A DNA stretch of 13,626 nt from an uncultured Lachnospiraceae bacterium. GTDB taxonomy: Bacteria; Bacillota; Clostridia; Lachnospirales; Lachnospiraceae. Shown piece after piece: positions 7,768 to 13,626 of this stretch (position 1 is its first letter; each line of letters begins with the position of its first letter). Location of the stretch: positions 1 through 13,626 of the forward strand of contig CANQEC010000042.1 of NCBI GenBank assembly GCA_947594335.1, read 5' to 3'. The position numbers were made by a program, and so were the translations under genes. The notes beneath the pieces were generated by a model. It was given only the letters and a program-made list of their open reading frames with translations, was not told the origin of the DNA and searched no databases.

Positions 7768-7784
7768 CAACCGGCAACTTTTTT
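7751..7784 (+). terminator. Intrinsic terminator of the helicase gene, probably bidirectional
   Basis: The stem TTGCCGG (7757-7763) and CCGGCAA (7771-7777) has a 7-base loop that contains the helicase TGA stop (7765-7767). It is followed by CTTTTTT. A run of six A precedes the stem, so the opposite strand also has a T-tract and the element could stop transcription coming from the cardiolipin synthase side. Confidence 0.88.
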
Positions 7785-7806
7785 CGAAATCCTGCGGGAA
7801 CCCTGT

Positions 7807-7852
7807 CAGGCTGTCCTCATCCCTCTTTCTCCTGCTCTCACCAGACAGCCTG
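7807..7852. other. Inverted repeat in the spacer between helicase and cardiolipin synthase genes
   Basis: CAGGCTGTC (7807-7815) and GACAGCCTG (7844-7852) are a perfect 9-bp inverted repeat separated by a 28-base pyrimidine-rich loop. There is no adjacent T-run. The function is unknown and it may be a chance or an RNA-stability hairpin. Confidence 0.35.
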
Positions 7853-7915
7853 TCCGCTCTCTCACAGCGACAGACCATTCTCTCTCCTGCTGCTCCTTTC
7901 GGACAGATTGTCATC

Positions 7916-9673
7916 TCACAGCAGCGGAGAGAACGCCTTCATCACCGCGCCGACAACCTTCCGGAACTTCTTCTCCTTCCGGATCGTCTCGTCCGTGACA
8001 AGCTGGCACTTCTCCATCGTCTTCTGGAAATCCGTCTCGATATCCGCGATACAGTCCGTCCGGTACATGTATGCGGCGCACTCAAAATGATGGTACAGAC
8101 TGCGGTAATCCAGATTGATCGTGCCCACCACGGCGCGGCAGTCGTCGCTGACGAACACCTTCGCATGCACAAAGCCGGGCGTATATTCGTAAATCTTCAC
8201 GCCGGATGCCAGCAGAGATTTGTAATGCGTCTTCGCAAGCGCGTACGGCGCCTCTTTATCCGGAATTCCCGGCAGGATCAGCCGGACGTCCACTCCCTTC
8301 TCCGCGGCGAACTTCAGGGCAGTCTCCATCTCCCCGTCCAGGATCAGATAAGGCGACATGATGTGTACATAGCGGACCGCGCGGTTCAGGATATCCATGT
8401 AAACGCGCTCGCCCACTTTATTTACATCCAGAGGGCTGTCCCCAAACGGAATCACATATCCGTTCTGCTTCTTTTCCGCGGTCAGATTCTCTTCCGAACC
8501 GGCAGGCTTGCTGATCGGTTCATTCCCGGCAGCCATCTCACCTTCCGAAACGACAGGCTTGCCATCCTGCTCTTTTTCCGCTGCCGGATCACTGTTCAAA
8601 GCTGCAGCCGGATCTTTCAGGAACTCCGGTTCCCCCGGATTCTTCGTATTCAGATAACGCTCAAACTCCGGCAGATTCTCCGTGACGCCCCACATCTGCA
8701 GGAACATCACCGCAAAACTCTTCGCCGCCTCCCCTTTCAGCATGACCGCCGTATCCTTCCAGTGGCCGAACTTTTCAATCCGGTTGATGTACTCGTCCGC
8801 CAGATTCACGCCTCCGGTAAACGCGGTATGCCCGTCGATCACCAGGATCTTGCGGTGGTCCCGGTAATTATAATGCGTGGACAAAAAAGGCGACATCGGG
8901 GAAAACATCTTGCACTGGATTCCCAGCTTCTGCAGCTTCTCCGGATAGTTGTAAGGCAGCGTGGAAAATTCGCATGTCCCGTCGTACATGACCTTGACAT
9001 CCACGCCCTCTTTGACTTTCTGCGCAAGGATTTCCAGAATCCTGCCCCACATCAGTCCCTCGTCCACAATGAAATATTCCATGAAAATATAATGTTTCGC
9101 CTGCCGAAGCTGCGCAAGCATCTCCGAAAACTTGTCCTCGCCAAGCGGAAAATACGTCACCTGCGTATCCGCATATACCGGAAAACAGCCGCTTTTTTGG
9201 AAATATCCCGCCAGAGCCGCCTCCGCCGGATTCTCCTTTTCCAAAGCCGAAAGTGTCTCCTCATCCTGCTTCAGCTTCCCGTTCGTGACAGCCAGAATAT
9301 CCTCCAGACGCTTTTTCACGGCGCGGTGTCCGACCTCGCTTTGCGTATACCAGAACAGAAGCGCCCCAAATACCGGGAACAGCATGATCACGATCAGCCA
9401 GGTGATCTTCGCGGTAGGATCGATCGTGCTGTTGATCAGGTACAGCACCATGCAGACGTTAAAAAGCACGGCACCTCCCAATAAATGAGGCAGAAAATTA
9501 TCGAACCACTTAAATATACCCAGCAGAACCATCACCTGCAGAAGCAGCAGAAGCAGCATGATCCCGACCCGGCTGAACAGCGCGTACCGCAGTCCTTTCT
9601 GCCCCTTTTTCAGCAGATGAAGACCGCTGTCCTCCTGCTCCATCGTCCCCATTCCGTTGAATTTTTCATCCAT
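7916..9673 (-). CDS. cls: Cardiolipin synthase, phospholipase D family, with extra acidic insert
   Basis: This enzyme would join two phosphatidylglycerol molecules into cardiolipin at the cytoplasmic membrane. The N-terminus has hydrophobic segments at about 36-54, 65-82 and 90-109. Both phospholipase D signatures are intact: H273-x-K275-x4-D280 in YRDHRKILVIDG and H503-x-K505-x4-D510 in FVHAKVFVSD, the latter followed by GTINLDYRS. At 585 residues it is about 70-80 longer than typical bacterial Cls. The surplus is a low-complexity stretch rich in A, E, K, P and S (343-406) between the two catalytic halves, with loosely repeated SE-G/AE-K units. The start ATG at 9673 has AGGAGG 8 bases upstream. 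The gene appears monocistronic, between the helicase terminator and its own upstream region. Cardiolipin synthase is much the likeliest identity; another PLD-type lipid synthase remains possible. Confidence 0.93.
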   Translation of the reverse strand: MDEKFNGMGTMEQEDSGLHLLKKGQKGLRYALFSRVGIMLLLLLLQVMVLLGIFKWFDNFLPHLLGGAVLFNVCMVLYLINSTIDPTAKITWLIVIMLFPVFGALLFWYTQSEVGHRAVKKRLEDILAVTNGKLKQDEETLSALEKENPAEAALAGYFQKSGCFPVYADTQVTYFPLGEDKFSEMLAQLRQAKHYIFMEYFIVDEGLMWGRILEILAQKVKEGVDVKVMYDGTCEFSTLPYNYPEKLQKLGIQCKMFSPMSPFLSTHYNYRDHRKILVIDGHTAFTGGVNLADEYINRIEKFGHWKDTAVMLKGEAAKSFAVMFLQMWGVTENLPEFERYLNTKNPGEPEFLKDPAAALNSDPAAEKEQDGKPVVSEGEMAAGNEPISKPAGSEENLTAEKKQNGYVIPFGDSPLDVNKVGERVYMDILNRAVRYVHIMSPYLILDGEMETALKFAAEKGVDVRLILPGIPDKEAPYALAKTHYKSLLASGVKIYEYTPGFVHAKVFVSDDCRAVVGTINLDYRSLYHHFECAAYMYRTDCIADIETDFQKTMEKCQLVTDETIRKEKKFRKVVGAVMKAFSPLL

Positions 9674-9826
9674 GACAATTTCCTCCTTTCAGCTTAAAGC
9701 CTGTTCGCAGATTTCGGCGCGGGATCCGGTTTTTTCATCGCCGAATCCCGGACAAATCCCCGTCTCCGCAAAATATATATCAAACGGAGCGTCATACCTC
9801 CTTCTGATACAGATTACACCACTTTG

Positions 9827-9832
9827 AGTATA
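9827..9832 (-). promoter_or_regulatory. Possible extended -10 promoter of the cardiolipin synthase gene
   Basis: On the minus strand TGGTATACT provides an extended -10 (TGnTATACT) with no good -35 box. It lies about 155 bases before the cls start. The leader contains a 33-codon reading frame (9694-9795) whose Shine-Dalgarno abuts its ATG, which I do not call a gene. The rest of the 311-base gap 9674-9984 holds only the plus-strand promoter of the next gene. Confidence 0.35.
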
Positions 9833-9881
9833 CCACAAATCTGCCTGAAAAAGAAGAACGAACCTTTGCCTCAAAACACAT

Positions 9882-9911
9882 TTGACACCCGCACGGATGC
9901 TGGTTTACAAT
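9882..9911 (+). promoter_or_regulatory. Sigma-A-type promoter of the aldo/keto reductase gene
   Basis: A perfect TTGACA (9882-9887) is followed after 18 bases by TACAAT (9906-9911). The predicted leader is about 67 bases and ends at AGGAGGT (9972-9978), 6 bases before the ATG. The leader holds a short dyad, CCAGA...TCTGG (around 9930-9954), of unknown use. Confidence 0.8.
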
Positions 9912-9984
9912 AAAAAACGATACCCGTATCCAGACTCTGCAGTGCAGGTTCTGGCAGAAGGAAATACGAACAGGAGGTAGTGAT

Positions 9985-11187
9985 ATGATCTACAATGATT
10001 TTCAGAATCTGAAACTTTCCCGCCTGGGCTTTGGCGCCATGCGTCTCCCGCTTCTTCCCGACGGATCGATCGATGAAGAGCAGGTTTTTGAGATGGTGCG
10101 CTATGCCGCGGCGCATGGGGTAAACTACTATGATACCGCCTACCCGTATCATCAGGGCAGATCGGAAATCGTGATCGGGAAAGCCTTAAAACAGCTCCCC
10201 CGCGAGAGTTTTTATCTCGCCACCAAATATCCGGGCCATCAGATCAGCGCGTCCTATAACCCGGCGGAAATCTTCGAGGAACAGCTGGAAAAATGCGGCG
10301 TCGATTACTTTGATTTTTACCTGCTCCACAATGTCTATGAAAACTCCGTGCCCGTCTACACCGACCCGAAGTGGGGAATCATCGACTACTTTGTCGAGCA
10401 GAAGAAAAACGGCCGGATCCGCCATCTCGGATTTTCCTGCCACGCGCAGATGGACGTACTCCGGGAATTCCTTGACCGATACGGCGATGTCCTGGAATTC
10501 TGCCAGATTCAGATGAATTATATGGACTGGACGCTTCAGGACGCCAAGACCAAGTACGAATTTCTCACCGAGCGCGGCATCCCGGTATGGGTCATGGAAC
10601 CTGTCCGCGGCGGAAAACTGGCCTGTCTGAACGAGGAGGCTGAGGAGAAGCTTCACGCAATGCGTCCGCAGGAATCCACAGCCGCATGGGCATTCCGTTT
10701 TCTGCAGGGACTTTCCAATGTGAAGGTGATCCTGAGCGGCATGTCCAACATGGAGCAGATGATTGACAACGTACATACCTTTGAGTCCGCCTGTCCCCTG
10801 TCGGCAGAAGAGACGGACGCCCTGCTCGAAATCGCGGAATCGCTGAAAAATTCCGTGCCCTGCACCGCCTGCCGCTACTGCTGCGACGGCTGTCCGAAAC
10901 ACCTGGACATCCCGAGGCTGCTCGCTCTGTACAATGACCTGCGGTTTTCACCGAACTTCAACGTCGGAATGGTCATCGACGGGCTCGCCGAGGAGAGCCG
11001 TCCGTCCGCCTGCGTTGCCTGCGGAAAGTGCGCAAAGACATGCCCGCAGAAGATCGACGTTCCCGCCGCCATGAAAGATTTTTCAGAAATGCTGGAGAAA
11101 ATCCCTCACTGGGCAGATATGTGCAGACAGAGGGAAGAAGAAGCAAAAAGACAGCGGGAAGAACGGAAGGCGCAGAAAACAATCTGA
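9985..11187 (+). CDS. Aldo/keto reductase with C-terminal double 4Fe-4S ferredoxin domain
   Basis: This is a 400-residue cytoplasmic oxidoreductase of the AKR superfamily. The catalytic tetrad is visible as D50 and Y55 in YYDTAYPYH, K81 in ATKYPG and H115 in YLLHN. The barrel continues through FSCHA (150-154) and EPVRGGKL (205-212). The C-terminus carries two 4Fe-4S motifs: C293-x2-C296-x2-C299 with C303-P, and C343-x2-C346-x2-C349-x3-C353-P. This fusion is a known family in anaerobes ('aldo/keto reductase' with ferredoxin domain) and presumably couples carbonyl or related reductions to iron-sulfur electron transfer. The physiological substrate is unknown. The last 25 residues are a charged tail. 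The gene has its own promoter and strong ribosome binding site, is monocistronic, and converges on the MATE gene. Confidence 0.93.
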   Translation: MIYNDFQNLKLSRLGFGAMRLPLLPDGSIDEEQVFEMVRYAAAHGVNYYDTAYPYHQGRSEIVIGKALKQLPRESFYLATKYPGHQISASYNPAEIFEEQLEKCGVDYFDFYLLHNVYENSVPVYTDPKWGIIDYFVEQKKNGRIRHLGFSCHAQMDVLREFLDRYGDVLEFCQIQMNYMDWTLQDAKTKYEFLTERGIPVWVMEPVRGGKLACLNEEAEEKLHAMRPQESTAAWAFRFLQGLSNVKVILSGMSNMEQMIDNVHTFESACPLSAEETDALLEIAESLKNSVPCTACRYCCDGCPKHLDIPRLLALYNDLRFSPNFNVGMVIDGLAEESRPSACVACGKCAKTCPQKIDVPAAMKDFSEMLEKIPHWADMCRQREEEAKRQREERKAQKTI

Positions 11188-11205
11188 TCGTTAAAACCAA
11201 CCTGT

Positions 11206-11315
11206 TCAGAACCGGTTCAAAATGCCGGAGCATCCATGCGGACCGGTTCTGATCCCCGGCGCACCTGCCAGGAATCCGTTTAAAACGCCGGAGCATCCAT
11301 GCGGACCGGTTCTGA
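11206..11315. repeat. 63-bp-period tandem repeat with inverted arms in the convergent spacer
   Basis: A 29-base segment is identical at 11224-11252 and 11287-11315, a period of 63 bases. It contains CCGG...CCGG around GCA-TCCA-TGC and ends in CCGGTTCTGA. The first copy is preceded by TCAGAACCGG (11206-11215), a perfect 10-bp partner of CCGGTTCTGA (11243-11252), so the unit can fold. It fills most of the gap between the reductase gene and the MATE gene. No T-run follows it. Confidence 0.8.
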
Positions 11316-11355
11316 ATTCCGGTTTCTCTTCATAAAACTGTCTGCAGTTTCCCGC

Positions 11356-11385
11356 GCGGCCTACGCCGGCCGCATCATCTTTTTT
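11356..11385 (+). terminator. Possible weak terminator of the aldo/keto reductase gene
   Basis: GCGGCC (11356-11361) pairs with GGCCGC (11368-11373), followed after six bases by TTTTTT (11380-11385). The element overlaps the 3' end of the MATE coding region on the other strand. The displaced T-run makes it a weak candidate. A second small hairpin, AAACTG/CAGTTT (11335-11350), lies just beyond the MATE stop and may serve the minus strand. Confidence 0.4.
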
Positions 11386-12746
11386 CCTGTCTTCCATTTC
11401 CCGGAGAGATACTGCCGCGTAAACAGCACAAAAAGAAGAAGATTATGTCCGATCATGCAGGCCCAGGCGGAGATCAGGCCATATCCAAGCAGCTGCGTGC
11501 AGATGAAGGTTCCGACGATCCGCACTCCCCACATTCCAAGCACATTATAGACAAACGGCGCCGTGGTATTCCCGATCCCCTGCATAATTCCCTCAATCAC
11601 GATCGGAACTCCATAAAACGGCTCCGATACCGCCACCATACGAAGTACGGCCGACCCGAGCATGATCACTTTGGGATCCCCCGAGAACAGGCGCATCAGC
11701 GCAGGCGCAAAAAGGAAAAGAAGTCCCCCCGAAACAATCATCAGACCAACTTCAAGCGGAAGGATGGACCGGGCAAGTCCGCGAAGCTTCTCCTCATCTC
11801 TGGCCCCCCAGGCATTGCCGGCCAGGGCGGCAGCAGCTGTCTGCATCCCCCAGCCGGGAATATAAAAGGCGGATTCCACCGTATTGGCAATCGTGTGGGC
11901 AGCCGTCGCGATTTCCCCGACCGAGTTGATCATAGACGCAAAGACCACGTAGCCGAGAGAGGTCGCAAACCTCTGCAGCATGTTGGGAAACGCGACTTTC
12001 AGACATGGCCGCAGGATATCCGGATCTGGTCTCATCTTCTGTCCGCGGGGGGAGACATCCTTATGACGCCAGAGTACAAAGGTGATGGCGATTCCGCCGA
12101 ACGTATAGGATACGGCGCTCGCGGCAGCCGCCCCCTCAATTCCCCAGCCAACGCCCGGAATCATTATGTCAGTTCCAAAGAGCGCCATCGTCCGCGTCGG
12201 ATAGATCAGGAAAAAGTTCAGAACAATATTAATCAGATTGACCGCAAGCCCCGTATACATTGGAGTTCTTGTATCCCCGGCGGCGCGAAGCACCGTCCCG
12301 AATATAATATTTGCCGTTCGGAACAGCATCGGCAGATACAGAATCAGAAAATATCTGGAGGCAGGAGCCTGAATCTCCTTATCCACCCGCATCCAGACTG
12401 GTACTTTTCTGCTCAGAGCTATCGTCAGAACCGTAAAAAACAGGCCTGCTGCCAGCACTGCCGCTGCCGCCTGCCCGGACGCCTTTTTCGCTTCTTCCGT
12501 TTTCCCTGCCCCGATCGCCTGCGAAATATAGGCCAGAAATCCGACTCCTATAGCAGAAATCGTACTTCCGATCAGCCAGTTTACCGTGCTGGTGGCTCCC
12601 ACAGCCGCCGTCGCCCGCGTTCCAAGAGTCCCTACCATCGCCGTATCAATATACTGAACTGCCGTCTGCATCAGCTGCTCCAGCATCGTCGGCCACGCCA
12701 GTGCCAGGATTACCGGAATCATTTCATAATCTGCTTTTCTTTTCAT
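11361..12746 (-). CDS. MATE-family multidrug/cation antiporter
   Basis: This 461-residue integral membrane protein has the length, twelve hydrophobic segments and internal two-fold arrangement of MATE (NorM/DinF-like) transporters, which export cationic drugs or metabolites using a Na+ or H+ gradient. Typical sequence includes ILALAWPTMLEQLMQ (13-27) in the first helix, VGFLAYISQAIGAGK (68-82), GTVLRAAGDTRTPMY (150-164) in the first half, and the matching GIMQGIGNTTAPF (385-397) in the second, the latter two being equivalent loops of the repeats. The start ATG at 12746 has GAGGAGG about 11 bases upstream, slightly distant. It appears monocistronic and converges with the reductase gene. No regulator lies next to it, so the substrate cannot be guessed. 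Confidence 0.93.
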   Translation of the reverse strand: MKRKADYEMIPVILALAWPTMLEQLMQTAVQYIDTAMVGTLGTRATAAVGATSTVNWLIGSTISAIGVGFLAYISQAIGAGKTEEAKKASGQAAAAVLAAGLFFTVLTIALSRKVPVWMRVDKEIQAPASRYFLILYLPMLFRTANIIFGTVLRAAGDTRTPMYTGLAVNLINIVLNFFLIYPTRTMALFGTDIMIPGVGWGIEGAAAASAVSYTFGGIAITFVLWRHKDVSPRGQKMRPDPDILRPCLKVAFPNMLQRFATSLGYVVFASMINSVGEIATAAHTIANTVESAFYIPGWGMQTAAAALAGNAWGARDEEKLRGLARSILPLEVGLMIVSGGLLFLFAPALMRLFSGDPKVIMLGSAVLRMVAVSEPFYGVPIVIEGIMQGIGNTTAPFVYNVLGMWGVRIVGTFICTQLLGYGLISAWACMIGHNLLLFVLFTRQYLSGKWKTGKKMMRPA

Positions 12747-12806
12747 TGCAGAAATATCCTCCTCTCCCCGGCATATTTATGGATGCAGAGCATCCCTTCG
12801 TTCTAA

Positions 12807-12846
12807 AGCATCATGGGGGCAAAATACTTTTCGACCCCAGCATCAT
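12807..12846. repeat. Palindromic intergenic element flanked by direct repeats
   Basis: TGGGG (12814-12818) and CCCCA (12835-12839) enclose an AAAA/TTTT inner dyad, giving a hairpin of about 10 interrupted pairs. The 8-base AGCATCAT occurs at both edges as a direct repeat (12807-12814 and 12839-12846). It sits in the 402-base gap 12747-13148, which otherwise holds AT-rich DNA, one plus-strand promoter and a long leader. The layout is like a small dispersed repeat. Confidence 0.5.
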
Positions 12847-12956
12847 TATATATTGGGCATAAAAAGTTTGCAAGCCGCTCCCTTTTTATTCTTGTAAAAA
12901 TGTATATTCATTCTTAATATTTCTGATACTTTTTTTTAATTTTATCAAAAAATCTC

Positions 12957-12985
12957 TTGCATATGATAGAGTATTATGATATTAT
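12957..12985 (+). promoter_or_regulatory. Likely promoter of the glycerophosphodiesterase gene
   Basis: TTGCAT (12957-12962) lies 17 bases before TATTAT (12980-12985) in a very AT-rich stretch. The leader to the ATG at 13149 would be about 155 bases and contains no structure that I recognise as a known riboswitch. Confidence 0.55.
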
Positions 12986-13148
12986 ATATGCAAATTTTAC
13001 ATCAGTAATATTTTGAATATCATTATTGTTTTACCCTGCACTGACCGCACAGATTCCAGCAAAACATTCATAGCCTGACCTGCAGATATTCTGCCCTCAG
13101 ATTAATTCTGGATCTGACGGCCAAATATAAAAGAAGGAGGCGGAGCAC

Positions 13149-13626
13149 ATGAAGGTATTTGCACATCGTGGATTCAGCAGCAAATATCCGGAGAATACCA
13201 TGCTCGCATTTGCGAAAGCAGTGGAAGCCGGATGCGACGGGATTGAGATTGATGTACATCTCACAAAAGATATGGTTCCTGTCATCATACATGATGACTG
13301 TGTGGACAGAACCAGCGACGGAACAGGATTTATCCGCAATTTTATCTGTGATGAACTAAAAGAACTGGACTGCAGCTATCCAAGCAAATTTGACGGGATA
13401 TATGGTCCGTTAAAGATGCCCACTCTCGAAGAATACTTCGCGTGGATTTCCAGGGAAAATGTGAATATCATTACAAATATTGATTTGAAGTGCGGCGCTT
13501 CCTGTCATGGAAATATCGAGAAGATCGTCATCGATCTGATCCACAAATACAAGCTGGAGGACAAAGTGATTATTTTCTCCGGAAGCGATGCGTCCATTGC
13601 GATCTGCAAGCAGCTTTCAAAATCCA
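13149..13626 (+). CDS. Glycerophosphodiester phosphodiesterase, C-terminus cut by window edge
   Basis: I translated this frame by hand; 159 residues are visible of a family usually about 240 long. The enzyme hydrolyses glycerophosphodiesters to glycerol 3-phosphate and an alcohol, recycling phospholipid headgroups. Signature elements are in order: AHRGFSSKYPENT (5-17) with catalytic H6 and R7, GIEIDVHLTKD (31-41) with metal ligands E33 and D35, and VIIHDDCVDRTSDGTG (45-60) with H48. The following strand reads NIDLK (110-114), where relatives usually have NIELK, a conservative change at a probable metal-ligand position. There is no signal peptide, so it is the cytoplasmic UgpQ-like type. AAGGAGG (13134-13140) lies 8 bases before the ATG. 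The gene has its own upstream promoter. Confidence 0.9.
   Translation, partial: MKVFAHRGFSSKYPENTMLAFAKAVEAGCDGIEIDVHLTKDMVPVIIHDDCVDRTSDGTGFIRNFICDELKELDCSYPSKFDGIYGPLKMPTLEEYFAWISRENVNIITNIDLKCGASCHGNIEKIVIDLIHKYKLEDKVIIFSGSDASIAICKQLSKS

Noticed and set aside
7757..9484. 575-codon plus-strand open frame opposite the cardiolipin synthase gene
   Set aside because: The opposite strand encodes both HKD motifs. The plus-strand product has no recognisable domain and starts inside a terminator.
9694..9795. 33-codon leader peptide before the cardiolipin synthase gene
   Set aside because: Its Shine-Dalgarno directly abuts the ATG, the product is an arginine-rich sequence with no known leader pattern, and no attenuator hairpin follows.
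11206..11315. CRISPR array
   Set aside because: Only two copies of a 29-base repeat are present, with one 34-base interval, no further repeats and no cas genes nearby. The repeat also carries long inverted arms.
11445..12806. 453-codon plus-strand open frame opposite the MATE gene
   Set aside because: It encodes a highly charged, proline- and histidine-rich sequence with no motif, while the minus strand is a clear membrane transporter.

Overview
The window looks like chromosomal DNA from a gut-type Clostridia, most likely Lachnospiraceae. This is inferred from strong AGGAGG-type ribosome binding sites, sigma-A-like promoters, the gene families present (an AAA-ATPase-like/PD-(D/E)XK family protein, an aldo/keto reductase fused to a ferredoxin domain, a MATE exporter) and structured intergenic repeats. 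No tRNA, rRNA, CRISPR array, integrase or transposase was seen. Base composition is uneven: the left end and the spacer near 12.8-13.1 kb are AT-rich, while the middle is clearly more GC-rich.

Layout. At the left edge a membrane O-acyltransferase gene (MBOAT, AlgI/DltB type) on the minus strand runs off the window. Upstream of it lies the remnant of an AAA-ATPase-like gene, broken by an in-frame TAG and missing its usual C-terminal nuclease domain. Next comes the most interesting block, 2.6-7.8 kb. It is a three-gene minus-strand operon (an unrecognised 255-residue protein, then two P-loop ATPases) transcribed from a clear promoter at 5895-5923, with a divergent SF2 DEAH-type helicase on the plus strand ending at a strong intrinsic terminator. 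The second ATPase resembles the ATP-binding protein BrxD (DUF2791) of BREX phage-defence systems, and BrxD is normally paired with a helicase. None of the other BREX core genes (PglZ, PglX, BrxC/PglY, BrxL) is present here, so the block is best read as a stand-alone ATPase-helicase cassette, possibly a defence or DNA-processing system.

The right half is housekeeping and accessory metabolism: a cardiolipin synthase with an extra low-complexity insertion (minus), an aldo/keto reductase with two C-terminal 4Fe-4S motifs (plus, own promoter), a 63-bp tandem repeat in the spacer between convergent genes, a MATE-family efflux transporter (minus), an AT-rich spacer with a palindromic repeat and a promoter, and the start of a glycerophosphodiester phosphodiesterase (plus) that runs off the right edge.

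How the genes work together. The cassette proteins probably act as one machine: two ATP-driven regulators or loaders, a helicase, and an adaptor of unknown fold. The cardiolipin synthase and glycerophosphodiesterase both concern phospholipids but are not in one operon. All functional calls come from reading motifs; no database search was made.
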